A stretch of 64,000 nucleotides of DNA from Gamarada debralockiae (GCA_002803225.1 NXFV01001730.1:1-64000); one strand, 5' to 3'; shown: positions 10,540 to 23,000, counted from the stretch's first letter. Notes: a model not told the origin generated them from the sequence alone. Program-made: numbers and translations.

Positions 10540-11760
10540 CGTGCAGTGAGGCAAAGATAAGTCACTTGATGTGCAATGACGTTTGTGCAGTCGTCGCTGT
10601 CTATGTGACGAGCCGCAAGGCAGAAGTAATAAGTGAAAAGGGGACCACTTTGGCAGTTACTGCCCCCTGAGCACTCGGAGGGAGTATCTGCCGCAGCGGA
10701 AATGAGACATGCAACGAAAGTTGAACTCTTTTGATCGTTGAACATGATTAGCCGCTGTTTAGCCCCTCAAGGCAGTCTCACATGTGTGCATTTGGGTGAA
10801 GACCAAGTTGGGAAAGGGGATCTCCTCAAGATTAGCCGAAGTGAGCACGTTCTTAGATGTGCAACAAACCCAAAATCTGACATCCTCATATGGCTTTAAA
10901 GTATTGAAAGAGAATTCTATTGCGGTGGTTTTACTCTCAAGCTTAGCCAACATATCTCAGATACACAGCAAACGCCTTGAAAAGGGAGAAAAGCATGTTC
11001 CGTAGATGTGCAGCAAAAAGTTAAGAACGAGAGGACCGCATGCAATTCACCTGTAGTCAGAACGGTGAGTATGGACGGTAATGCTAACGAGTCGGTTTTT
11101 GTAGATGTGTAACAAAAGTCAGGAAAGATTGAAAGGGGGGACTGGTGTGAAGACAGCTCGGTTGGGTGAAGCAATAGCCGAGCACGTTGTTAGATGTGCA
11201 ACAAAAGCTTCTAAGAGGGTATCAGGTTGGTTTGGTAATGACCATATGAACGAGTAACCGAGCATATTGTTAGATGTGCAAAAAAAAGGATAAGAAAGGA
11301 GGATTCAGTGTGTAACTGGCAGGAACACAAGTAGCAAGGTCAGCTGAGAAAGCTAAGTGACGTTTTTGTAGAGTGCAACAAAAGGTTGAGAAAGGAGAAT
11401 CTACACAGCATGGCGGAACCAGGGAAGCTAACGCCAACGAGACGCTTCTAGATGTGCAATGAAAAAGAGGCACCGTGGATTGTGGATCATGAATAGTCGA
11501 CTCTTACTGCAGGGAGAAGAAACAGCGAAACGTCAAACTGAGATCTGCAGCGAAAGTTCAACTCATGAGATAAAGTCTTGTGATTGGCCGCTCCTTAGTG
11601 TTCAGAGGGAGTATTTGCTGAAGCAGCAACTTAAAATGTGTAATAAAACTTCAGAGTCTGGACATGTCACGCGCTTCTCCACATGGAAAGGGCACTGCCA
11701 GTACCGTAGTACAAAATGAAATGTGCAACAAAAAATGCTTCACAGAATTTGCGTATTCAT
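10540..11760. repeat. Array of about 13 degenerate 74-99-bp repeats with a TAGATGTGCAACAAAA core
   Basis: A core close to TAGATGTGCAACAAAA recurs at 10568, 10706, 10780 (weak), 10854, 11003, 11102, 11191, 11271, 11369, 11449, 11541, 11634 and 11719. Most spacings are 74-99 bp; 138 and 149 bp at two places look like lost or decayed units. Flanks are also shared. TAGCCGAGCACGTTGT-like sequence precedes several cores, and GTTGAGAAAGGAG-like sequence follows several. Units near 10650-10730 and 11575-11650 share GAGGGAGTATCTGC-like blocks. The array fills the gap between two convergent gene ends (10184 and 11802). Reading either strand gives repeated stops, so it is not an obvious gene. It looks like an old tandem minisatellite. 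Confidence 0.7.
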
Positions 11761-11801
11761 TTGGCAACAAATCTGGCATCCCGTATCTATCACTACAACT
11801 C

Positions 11802-13648
11802 TCACTGAGGCGAAACCAGTATACTCGGCAAATCTTTAATATCCACATGTTCTTGGGTCCCCAAATCCACAATCCTCACAGCCTCCACCCCCACAATCCC
11901 AACCTTCAATGCGATGAACTTCAACTCGACCTCATAGCATGCTGATGGTGCCAGCGGTCCAATTCGAGTATCCGTGCTCAAACACACTATCTCCGTGCTT
12001 TCCACCGCAGAATTTCTTTGCATCGCGTGTACGATATTCTCGTCTACAACCGCATCCGCGATCTTCGGATCTTTGCGGATATTGCCGTAGCTGGTTGAAG
12101 GTGGGCGGGTGATGCGTGCTTCCGTGCGCCGACGTTTTGGGAGGACGATGAGGGCGAGTTTGCGAGGCCGGTCGGAGCGGTTGACGATGAATACGGACCA
12201 AGTGAAAGGCACTCCGGCTACGACTGGGGAGGAGGATGGTGGGCCGGTGAAGGTACATGTTACGCCGAAATCAGGGATGGAGGGATTGCGTTGGTGGCGT
12301 GTTGTGATTTCTATGTTTGGGAGGGCGTCGGGGCGGAAGGTGGTGAGAGAAGATACGGTAGGTATTGTTTCGAAGGAGGATGAGCCTATGGAGAGTTGGG
12401 CTGGGCGATGGGGACGTTGGATGGGTTGGGTGGGATGCCCGAAGCTGTTGTTTACGGGAGGTGTGAAGTCGAGGGTTGTGGTCCAGTGCATGGATATCTT
12501 GGGTGCGCAGACTGAGGTGAGATTGGCGGTGGCAGTTATGGAGATTGAGAGAGTTCGAACTTGAGACTTGTTCGTTACATCGAGATCGTCGGGCAGAACG
12601 CGGTAGAGGAATGTGATGTCGTCCTGAGGAAAACACTTTATGGGGAGTGTGAGACCTGGGATGGAGTTCATGTTTTCGACGCTGCCCCCAGTGATGTCGA
12701 GGTGGACTTTGTTGAGTGTTATTTCGCAATTGGCGAATGGGGTGATATCCACATCCAAGGAGGCCATCACTGAAGGGTTTGTCGGTGTGGTATTTGGTCT
12801 GGAATATCTCACACGGGCGTTGATTGCAGGATATATCTTGATCGAGTTTCGTGATATGTTCTTTAAGGGCCGCATCAAATCTCTAGCTGCCTGGGTGACA
12901 GGTGCCACTCGTGAAACCCTTAGAGCGGACAGCCGGGGCTTGATACCACCCAATGCAGGGTCATTACTGAATGACTCGAGAAGATTCATACCAGAAGGAA
13001 CTTGGCTCGGAAGGTATTCCTCTCTCAATGTCTCCGAGTGGACTTGCTCAGCAGGTTTCAGACTCGCTGTGGCTGAGAACACAATGGATGGATTTTGAAG
13101 ACGAAGCCGAGGCCTAATCAAGAATGCAGCCATTTTCCACACAACCAATATGTGTCCTTCTCCAGGACTTTTCTCACTCTCATCAGGACCTTGGACAACG
13201 ATCAACGGGTCCTCACTGTCCTGAACCGACCCATTGTAAATGGCCTCTTGTCCTGGAGGTCCCTCAATATTGTCTCCTTGTGCGTTGACAACTTGGGCTT
13301 CAAGATTGATGACTAGCCTCCCAAGATATGACCGTAGAGCTCGCTCATCGAAATAGGGGGTTTGCAGTACAACGTAGACGTTGACAGTTTCATCTAGGAT
13401 CTACGAATGAGTAAGATACAGAGCTTCAATGCAGATTTCAAACACGTACCAAAGAACAAAGCATTTCTTTGTGGAATAGCCGCTAAGGGAGAGTCGTTTC
13501 CTTCATCTAGGCGTTCGACCGAACCCTTAAGTGCCTCTTCGATATTGAGGTTGCCTGCGAGAGGGACGATTGTGTCCAAGATGGAAGTTTCAACAAATTC
13601 AAGACTTCCACGAGGCCGCGCCTCCTCTTCTTCCATTTCATCCATCAT
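11802..13648 (-). CDS. TRS65: TRAPP II complex subunit Trs65
   Basis: Fungal TRAPP II-specific subunit that helps the complex act as a Rab/Ypt exchange factor in late Golgi and endosomal traffic. Two exons (13648-13450 and 13393-11802) give 596 residues, close to the yeast length. The intron 13394-13449 has a GTACGT donor, and its acceptor CTAG restores the frame at FFDETVNVYVVLQTPYFDE. The N-terminus RGSLEFVETSILDTIVPL and the C-terminal half are rich in beta-strand-like segments (PCxIxxHW, GVPFTWSVFIVNRSDRPRKL, GPLAPSACYEVELKFIALKVG). These fit the immunoglobulin-like folds of Trs65. The start at the double ATG 13648 is preferred because the frame upstream has no clearer Met. It is head-to-head with PRP40 across 389 bp. 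Identification rests on recalled family sequence. Confidence 0.85.
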
Positions 13649-14037
13649 TTTGGGGATAATTGGTGGGGAGCAAATGCAGTTGTTGAAGCTTGGGGGAGTC
13701 AGGATTGATCTCGTGCCAGCACAGGTATCGAAATTGAAGCGGGAGCTAGAGCGAAGGCCGTTGTCTTGACCTTCAAGGTCCTTGCAAGCTCAAGTAGAAG
13801 CTAATATGTAAATCACTTTCAGCTCGTTCATACTTGCGTGATGTATACTGCAAAGTGACTTGAGGTGAAATGAAGTTCAATATCGACCCTCTTTCGCAAG
13901 GCTCCAACGCTAGACATTCACGCTAAGCGAATCAGGAGGCTGAATTCCCCAAGCTCTCCCAAACTTTTAAGCTTTTCTGTGTCGCCATCAACATCATCAC
14001 CATCGCACAACGTCGCTCTTTTTCCGCCAGACTCATC
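13649..14037. promoter_or_regulatory. Shared divergent promoter region, TRS65 and PRP40
   Basis: A 389-bp interval separates the two start codons. Both genes must start transcription inside or near it. No TATA box stands out. CT-rich and AC-rich leader sequence precedes the PRP40 ATG. Confidence 0.5.
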
Positions 14038-16777
14038 ATGAACGGAGCAATGAACGGTCACCCGGCTCCGCCAAGCTTGTGGCAAGAGGCGCGCAATGCG
14101 GATGGTCGGGTTTATTACTACAACACGATCACGAAAGCAACACAATGGACGAAACCTGAAGAATTGATGACACCGGCAGAGGTGAGTAGCATGTTGCTCT
14201 TGGCAAGTGTGCTTTACTAACATCTCATAGCGTGCTCTTGCGAATCAGCCATGGAAGGAATACACAGCGGAAGGAGGACGAAAATATTGGTATAATACAG
14301 AAACAAAGTCAAGCTCATGGGAAATGCCAGATGCCTACAAGGAGGCGCTAGCTAAAGATGCTCCCCCCTCACCTGCCGCACCGTATGCCCATTTGGTTTT
14401 CCTTCACGCCGCTTACACTGCTAACTTCATCAGGGCGGCCCCTACTTTCGTTGCCGGAGGCGGTTTTTCGTCCTCACAATATGATACGCCACGAGACCGA
14501 GAGCCCTTGGGAGAAGTTCGTCAAATTGCTTATGGAAACGATGCCAGCGGAAGTCGTGTGCAAGCCTTTGTCCCTTCCAATACTGACCCAGACTATGCTA
14601 CTTTCGAAGAGGCCGAGGCCGCGTTTTTGAAGCTGTTGAAGCGCAACAATGTCTCCCCTGATGCGACCTGGGAACAGACTATGAAATCGATCATCAAGGA
14701 TCCCCAATATCGAGCACTGAAGGACCCAAAAGACCGAAAAGCGGCATTTGAGAAGTATGCAATCGAGGTACGCCTTCAGGACAAGGAGAAGGCAAAGGAG
14801 AGAATCGAAAAACTCCGTACAGATTTTGCTACCATGCTGAGAAGCCACCCAGAGATCAAACATTACACTCGCTGGAAGACCGCACGGCCCATAATCAAAG
14901 GAGAAACCATATTCCGATCCACGGACAACGATGACGAACGACGCCAGCTATTCGAAGACTATATCATTGAGCTCAAGAAAGCTAATGTTGAGCGAGAGGC
15001 CATCACACGAAAAGCCGCCATGGAGGAACTGGTGGAGATTCTTAAGGGGCTTGATTTGGAGCCATACACGAGATGGTCAGAGGCACAAGGTATCATCCAG
15101 TCAAATCAACGATTTCAAGGTGATCAGAAATTCAAGGCACTCAGCAAGTCAGATATGTTGACTGTTTTCGAAAACCATATTAAGTCACTTGAGAAAGCCT
15201 TCAACGATGCTCGCCAGCAACAGAAAAACTTGAAATCCAGGAGAGAACGTCAGAATCGAGATCGCTTCTTAGGTCTGTTACACGAACTAAAGAAAGCCAA
15301 TAAGATCAAGGCAGGTACGAAGTGGAGCCAGATCTATCCCATCGTTATGGGAGATGAAAGATATATCGCGATGCTGGGGCAATCTGGATCTACGCCACTC
15401 GATCTTTTCTGGGATTTGGTCGAGGAAGAAGAGCGTGCGCTTCGAAGCACCCGAAATGATGTTTTGGATGTGATGGATGTAAGTCGAATCATTCTCAAGG
15501 TCTTCAATGATAAAGCTAACATGTTTTCAGGACAAACGTTTTGAGATTCTGGCGAAGACTACATTTGAGGAGTTCCTTGCCGTCATGCAGACTGATCGAC
15601 GAACTGCTAACATTGATCGAGATGCCTTGTCACTCATTTTCGAACGAGTAAGTCATGTTGTACTGCCCCAAAATTTCATGTACTAATAGAGTTTAGCAAT
15701 ACGAAAAGCACTCTCGTAGCAGGGAAGATGATAAGCACCAAGCAGAGCGCCAGCAGCGTCGTACGGTTGATGCTCTGAGGTCTTTCATCAAACATCTCGA
15801 GCCTCCAGTCCGCATTGATGACACATTCGAGAGAGTTCGGCCACGCATTGAGAGATCTGAAGAATATCTTGCGGTAATGTCCGATGAGCTCCGCCGTTCT
15901 GCTTTTGACAAAGTTATCAGGCGCCTGAAAGAGAAAGAAGAAGATGCAGAGAAAGATCGCCTCAAGCGTCGAGAGAGAGCTTCAGTGGATAGACCCACTC
16001 ATCGTGACCGAGACAGAGGTGAGAGAACACATCGTTCCAACGGACGCCATGCTAGGTCCAGCCGCAGTCCAGAGCCAGATGCCTACGAAGCAGATCGACG
16101 CAAGGCGATTGCCGACCGAGAGAAGAATTATCGCAAGGGCAGCGCTGCGGACACGCTACTCTCGCCCAGCAGACGTGGCGATCGTGGCGAGCGGGACCGC
16201 GAGAGAGATCGTGACCTCGATCGCCCTCATCGCAGTCGACGCGAGGACTCGATGAGCCACTATGATCGCGAAAGACGGGATAGGGAGGATGAACGTGAGA
16301 AGCTTTATCGCCGAAGAGGTGATCCCCGGGGTAGCATTGATGAATTGCCTTATGGTGACGAAAGACCCGGGGGGAGCAGACGACGAAGAGCTGACAGTGA
16401 TGGTGAAAGTGCTAGCAGTGCACGGGTAGCAAAGGTTCGTCGCAAATTCTGAGCCCGTTGGTTCAAGCCAAGAGTCTCAAGTCCACAGCCGTGCCTCTTT
16501 AGGGCTTGATTATAAGTCATGGCATTGGGTTTAGCATTGAAGAATAGGTTCTACCTTTTCTCAATCTCTTCAAGGAAGGAGAACAGAGAGCTTTGGCTTT
16601 GACTCACCCCTTTACCATCATCCACTTTACGACATAATCCTGACACGAATCCACATACAGAAATCCAGACATTCACCTCCCCCACCTGCGCGCGAGCGAC
16701 AGCGCCGCCAATCATTAGTCAAGGAAGAACCGGCAGTACATTCAGGCAGCGAAGAAGGCGAGATTGAAGAAGAGTGA
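14038..16777 (+). CDS. PRP40: U1 snRNP-associated splicing factor Prp40 (WW and FF domains)
   Basis: Binds the branch-point-side factor and U1 snRNP during early spliceosome assembly. Six exons (14038-14181, 14231-14382, 14434-15478, 15531-15647, 15697-16434, 16661-16777) give 770 residues. Two WW domains sit at the N-terminus ([24 protein letters not shown], split here as [10 protein letters not shown] and [12 protein letters not shown]; then [15 protein letters not shown]). At least four FF repeats follow (for example [18 protein letters not shown] and [14 protein letters not shown]). The C-terminus is RD/RS-rich. The 51-nt intron 14383-14433 is frame-neutral and stop-free, but has ideal GTATGC and TGCTAAC signals. 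The last junction, donor GTTCGT at 16435 and acceptor at 16660, is inferred. It yields the acidic end [11 protein letters not shown], while reading through instead stops at 16452. Confidence 0.9.
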
Positions 16778-17340
16778 GAGATTTGTACGTATAGTCACCA
16801 ATGCTTTACGAATCGGTTGATTTCGGCAGGCAGTACTTCGCAGGCGCGGGGATGATTTCAGCGGGCAAGACAGATGGATAAAGCGAGTTGGTTCACTTGT
16901 CAAGGACTTTTCGGTGTGTATCTCACGCTCTCCCCTAACGAGTCTCCCTGAAATCTTGATCGCCAATCTCAATGTAAGACAACTCAACTCGTTCCCATAA
17001 TATAATCAATGCCAATCCCATGTGTTTTGATACGGCCATTGAAAGTGATGCCAAAGCACCAGACAGCAGTCATCCACTTGACCCATTGCCCCTCAATCTA
17101 CCTCGTTCAGCCCACCTGAGCAACATACAAAGGAAATGGTGGCTGTCGAGTGTAGGACCAGGCAACAGGGGAGACTGCCGTCGCCGTGGTTAGTCGTCTG
17201 GATCGTCATCATCCGTCGAGGTTCCTTCCTCATCTAGTACGCCGTGAGTGCCTTTATGCCCTGCCCGTGCCGATGCTGAACCCCCAACGCCTGGCAATGC
17301 GTCGCTCGATGGCGAAAGTAAATCATGTGGAGCGCCCTTT
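16778..17340. other. 3' flanks of convergent PRP40 and RLI1
   Basis: Between two convergent stops. A minus-strand frame at 17190-17390 encodes an acidic-tailed short peptide. It overlaps the last RLI1 exon in another frame and is judged chance. No other feature seen. Confidence 0.4.
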
Positions 17341-19616
17341 TCAGGCAGTTGTGGGTTTGTCATCGTCCTCGAGGAAGAACTAGAATCCAAATTATCAGAA
17401 AGCAGTCAAATAAAACGGAAGGAGGAACGGTACTTACGTAATTGCCACTCATCTTCTGCTCCTGATCCAGCTGAGAGTTGAGCTTGTTAATACGAGGTCT
17501 GAAATTGGTAGGGTCACGTCGGAAAGTGACATCAAGGTTCTTCAAGAACTTGTTGCATCCGGTGAGCAAAGACTCGGGGGCGTTGGCGCGAGCGTCGATT
17601 CCTGGCTCACCGTCGAAGACGATGACACGATCAGCAAGGTATGTTGCCATGATGAAATCATGCTCGACGATGAAGGCTGTCTTCTTGGAGTGCATGATGA
17701 ATCGCTTAATGACACGGGCTGCAATGATACGTTGCTCGGAATCCAGGTACGCGGAAGGCTCGTCGATGAGGTAGATGTCTGCTGGGAGACCAAGAGCGAG
17801 AACAATGGCTACTCGTTGCAATTCTCCTCCGGAGAGAGTCTTTACTTCCTGGTCGATGAACTCATCAAGCTTCAAGGGCTTGACGACATCAGTCTGGAAT
17901 TGGGGAAGGAGGAAAGCCGTCTTGATCTTCTTGAAGAAGAGCTGGCGCACGGTGCCTTCAAACTTTGGTGTGATCTTCTGAGGCTTCATGCTGACCTTCA
18001 TGCCTGGTACCTTCTGGTTTCCATCGGGGTTCAAGGCTCCTGCAAGCAATTTACAGAAAGTGGTCTTTCCGGTTCCGTTCTCACCCATCATGACGATGAT
18101 TTCCGAGTCTGTGAAATCACCAGCCTCGATACCGAGGTGGAACTCTCCTAGTGTCTTCTCCATCGAAGGATAGTTGAAGGCACGTGAGCGATCAGCCATG
18201 AACTCATCGGCAGCCTCGGCGATACGGAAGGTCAAGGATTCTTCTCTGAAACGGAGATTCTCTGTGGGAATGTTACCATCCAGGAAGATGTTGATACCTT
18301 CTCGTACTGAGGCTGGCAGTGTGACAACACCGTAAACAGCAGGCTTTCCGTAGAGAACACAAATGAAATCCGAAAGGTAATCGAGAACAGACAAATCGTG
18401 CTCAACGCAAATGACATAGTCGTCTGGACGGAGGAGTGATCGGATGACCTTGGCAGCACTCAAACGCTGCTTGACATCAAGGTATGATGAAGGCTCATCA
18501 AACATATAGCTATATCTTATTAGCATTAAGCTAACTATAAAGAGTTGTGTGACTTACACATCGGCTTGCTGAACGCAGACAGTTCCAATTGCGAATCTCT
18601 GAAGCTCTCCACCCGAAAGAAGGTTGACGTCTCGGTCCATGATATGGTTCAATTCTATCAAGCCAATTAGTTCTTCGGGCGTTTCACAGTGTAGAGGCAA
18701 TCCTTACCAAGTACGTCTAGGACCTCTTCCAAATTATCCATTGATGCTCCACCCTCGATTAAGGTACGAACAGTCTTGTCTGCACTTCGGATTGCCTTCG
18801 GAATACGGTCAACATATTGGGGTTTTACGATAGCCTTTAGATCGTCTTCGAGGATTTTGGTGAAGTAGTCTGCATGTAATTAGTGCCTGTAAAGATCCTA
18901 CGATAGCCGGTATACTCACTCTGCAACTCCGAACCTCTGAAATACTTGATGACATCTTGCCAGTCCGGAGGGTTATCATATCTGCCCAAGTTTGGCTTCA
19001 ACTTTCCACTCAGAATCTTCAATGCTGTACTCTTTCCAATACCGTTGGAGCCGACCAACCCCAAAACTTGTCCGGGTCGGGGAGTGGGCAATCGGTGAAG
19101 CTTGAAGCTGTTCGCAGAGTATCGGTGAGTGACGTGCGATTCGAGATTGGTTGGCAGATTGATAATGTTGATAGCGCCGAATGGGCATTTCTTGGGACAG
19201 ATACCGCATCCAATACACAGAGTCTCGGAAATAAAGGCGATCTTGGATTCCGGGGTGACTTCGATACAGAGACGTCCGCTCCGCACAACTGGGCAAGATT
19301 TCTTGCATTCTTGTCTGCATTTCTATGGACTCCGTCAACATCCGAACTCATCTCATAGGAGATTGCGTTATGTACCTTTGGCTTGCACTGTGCGTTGTTA
19401 TTAGTATAAATATTCAGACTGGCTCGGGGCGGGGTAGTAGTGGGGTAGGGCTTCAAGGAAAATTGAACGCACCTTGTCAGTGCTGATGATGGCGATACTG
19501 TGGTGAAAAGATAAAGTCAGCCTGTTTATCCTTGGAAGCTTGGTATTATCGCATTCGTAACCTCCTCTAGTCTTCGTCGCAGACGGTGGAACCTACCGTG
19601 TAAGTTTGTCAGACAT
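17341..19616 (-). CDS. RLI1: Ribosome recycling ATPase ABCE1/Rli1
   Basis: Iron-sulfur ABC ATPase that splits ribosomes after termination and supports initiation and export of subunits. Eight exons (19616-19597, 19497-19473, 19387-19376, 19322-18920, 18869-18708, 18654-18558, 18509-17438, 17379-17341) sum to 609 residues, the family length. The N-terminal cysteine clusters are [17 protein letters not shown] and [16 protein letters not shown]. They hold two 4Fe-4S clusters. Two nucleotide-binding domains follow: Walker [10 protein letters not shown] and GENGTGKTT, signatures [11 protein letters not shown] and [11 protein letters not shown], Walker [11 protein letters not shown] and [10 protein letters not shown]. 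The C-terminus ends MSGNYFFLEDDD as expected. The third exon is only 12 nt (CKPK), and the cysteine it encodes belongs to the first cluster. It is head-to-head with CHD1. Confidence 0.96.
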
Positions 19617-20060
19617 CTTGCAGGCTTTTTGCTCAGTCAGAGCTCGCTGCTGGACAAATTCGTATAGGGATTTGCTTGCTTGTGCCGATTCCTTTATCGA
19701 CGTTGCTGTGCTTGTTGGATGCAGGTTCTGCACTCAACCGGTGGTCGATGGTTTTATAATCTGCTGTCCAAATACTGGCTGCGACGACGTAATTGCGATC
19801 CAAAGATATCTTTTTCTTAAAACCATAAAAATGCCCTCGTGAATAAGGCAACTTCGGCTCACTGTGATTGGTCCTGTGACTCAAAACTCGCTTAGTGGGT
19901 TAGCGTGGGATGTACTTCGCTGCTCTCCAGATTCTCAGGCAGAAAGTGTCGACAATGTTCATCGATAGAAGACCTTCCCATACCCATACATGCAAATATC
20001 CACAACACTCATTTAGACGGCGACAATTATACCATTCGCCTCGAGGGGGGCCTAGTCATC
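19617..20060. promoter_or_regulatory. Shared divergent promoter region, RLI1 and CHD1
   Basis: A 444-bp interval lies between the two proposed ATGs. It contains no credible coding frame. The start of CHD1 at 20061 depends on the splice model, so the right border may shift. Confidence 0.45.
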
Positions 20061-23000
20061 ATGGCTTGTAAGTGTCTTCTTTCCCTTCCTGTTTCCTACT
20101 CCAATCCTACATTCACTCCAAGGCTGCTGGCCATCTGCCTGGTCGAACTTCCATCGTACCCATCGCCATACCTCGGAATATCCGACTCGGATACCTTTAG
20201 GAACCTTCCTCTTCGGTTGTTTAGACCTCTTTGTAGTTGCTCGATGATTTCTAGCTGGTTTCGCGAATTCGCACACTCCCCGTCATCCACAATCGATCGA
20301 AAATCGTCATCAGCCCTACCTGTCGACCATCCATCCATCACTTCCAAATGCGCCGATGACCTTCAACTATGCTTCCATGGCTCTCAAACTGCGGTTGGGG
20401 GTATTTCAGGATCGCTTGCTTCTTCTCTAGGACTCACAAGAGTCATTGTGGCCTTGCGTCACAAGGGAAACTAAGGGCATCTTGATCAAATTGCTGACAT
20501 TGTCGTCTTAGCCCCACCATCAACAGTTACATTATTGAACTCGAGACCCTCGTTACCTATTTCCAATGGACAAAATACTCCGTTAGCAAACTCGACACTC
20601 ACGAATGACGACGCACCTTACGACAGCGAATCTGACCTCTCCGAAGTTGCCATCCCTATAATCGACGAACCCTCACCGGCGACATCTTCAAATCATCAAT
20701 CCGATTTTGGAGGTCAAGAAACCGATGCTTCCGACTCTTCTCAAGAGAACCACAATGAATCCGAAGATGCAGATTTTGATATGGAGGATAGCCCTGCTCC
20801 TGCTGCCAGGAACGCCAGCCGGGATGACCGCTCCACTTCCATCGAGTCTCGCCGTCCTGCAAAGCGGAAGCAAGGTGTCGAAGACGAACATATTCTAGCA
20901 AATCCAGAATTATATGGTCTGCGGAGAAGTGTATGTGGTATTCTTGTTTCAGACCGCCAATTGCCGTGCTGATTTCATCTTGTTTTACTAGGGTCGTCCA
21001 GTACAACACCGAACTATCGTATGTCGTCCTCAACCATTGCAACTGCAGCACCCTATACAGAGGTCTATTTACTGATAAAAACTAGATCGAATCTGACGAT
21101 GACGACGATGACGATTCTGAATCTGATATTGTGCCAGCGCACAGAGTGAAACGGAGAAAGCAGGAGCGTTCTCAGCCTTGTATGCTGTCCCCAGCCTATA
21201 CCTCGCTGTCGCCATGTGACTAATGACCTCTTGAAGCATCGAAACGAAATACACCCATCGTTCGCTCTGTGTCCAACTCAGATTCCGACTCGGATGACTA
21301 CGGGGGTGCGCGTGCCAAAAGTATGACAAAGAAGCACCGTCGCCGCCAGCTCGAGTTAGGCAATCTAGCCCCTACCTACCAAGAAAAGCGATGGAATAGC
21401 AGACGAGCTGCCCAGGTCACGGCCGGAGCATATCAAGAAAGCGATGGGGACCTCGAGGATGAATCAGAAATGATGACTCCAAATAATTGGGCCGAGAATA
21501 CCGAGGACACAACTCCTTACGTTGATGTTGTCTTGAAGCATCGACTCAAGGAAGGCAAGGATATGAGTATAGAAGATCTAGGTCGTGATGATTTCGAGTA
21601 TTACATCAAGTGGCAGGGCAAGTCTCATTATCATGCGACATGGGAGACAACAACGTCCCTGACCGGTATGCGGGGCTTCCGCCGTCTTGAGAATTATTAC
21701 CGCAAGATAGTATTGGAGGACATATACATGTCACGTGGAACTGATATTCCACCGGAGGAGAAAGAGAAGTGGATGTTGGACCGAGAACGCGACTCTGATG
21801 CCCTTGTTGATTACACCAAAGTCGAAAGAGTCATCGGAACACGGGATGGCGACGAGGAGACCGAGTATTACATCAAGTGGAGGGGTCTCTACTACGACTC
21901 TTGTACTTGGGAGACTGCTTCGTTGGTCAGCGAGATTGCTCAGGACCAGATCGACCGCTTTTTGGACCGCAGCTCAAAGACACTGTCATCAAAACGAGAG
22001 GAATCCAATCCTAATACTCGTGGTCCTCACGTGCCAATTCGTGAACAACCTTCCTACATCAAGAATGGACAACTGCGAGACTTTCAGATCACTGGACTGA
22101 ATTTCCTGGCTTATAATTGGACCCGGAACAAGAACGTTATCCTTGCAGACGAAATGGGCCTGGGCAAGACAGTGCAGACAGTATCCTTCATGAACTGGCT
22201 TCGCCATGATCGAAATCAGGAAGGACCATTCCTGGTTGTAGTGCCTCTTACAACTATGCCTGCCTGGGCTGATACATTTGACCATTGGGCACCTGATGTC
22301 AACTATGTCATCTACAATGGCAAAGAGCCAGCTCGCAATATCATCAGAGAATACGAATTGCTTGTTGATGGCAATGTCAAGCGGCCCAAGTTCAATGTTC
22401 TCTTGACCTCTTATGAATACATCCTCGCCGACGCGACTTTCCTGGCTCAGATTAAGTGGCAGTTCATGGCTGTCGACGAAGCTCATCGTTTGAAGAATCG
22501 GGAGTCTCAACTGTATCAAAAGCTACTCGATTTCAAAGCCCCGAGTCGATTGTTGATTACCGGAACACCGGTCCAGAATACACTCGGGGAGCTGTCAGCT
22601 CTCATGGACTTCCTTATGCCTGGCGAATTGGATATCGAGGAGAACATGGATCTTAGTGAAGAAGCTGCTGGTGAGAAGATTGCTGCACTCACGACCAAGA
22701 TTCAGCCATACATCCTCCGTCGAACGAAGCAAAAGGTAGAGAATGATTTGCCTCCGAAGAGCGAGAAAATCATCCGAGTCGAGCTTTCTGACGTCCAGCT
22801 GGACTACTACAAGAATATTCTCACTCGGAACTATGCTGCCCTCAATGAGGGTGCTAAAGGACAGAAGCAGTCGCTCCTAAATATCATGATGGAGTTGAAG
22901 AAAGCCAGTAATCATCCCTACATGTTCGCCAATGCCGAGGAGAAGATTTTGAAAGGCAGCGACCGCCGTGAAGACCAATTGAAGGGGCTCATCGCAAGCA

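Noticed and set aside
10917..11473. Minus-strand open frames in the repeat array with repeated FCCTS-like residues
   Set aside because: They are a translation of the DNA repeat core, end at repeated stops and have no start or splice support.
10540..11760. CRISPR-like reading of the repeat array
   Set aside because: Repeats are degenerate and spacing is irregular, the organism is a fungus, and no cas genes are present.
17190..17390. Minus-strand 66-residue frame with an acidic end
   Set aside because: Overlaps the last RLI1 exon in another frame; the FFLED ending of RLI1 is the known C-terminus.
19905..20474. Plus-strand 189-codon frame between RLI1 and CHD1
   Set aside because: Begins without an ATG and is largely the proposed CHD1 intron; composition is Ser/Leu-rich and unremarkable.
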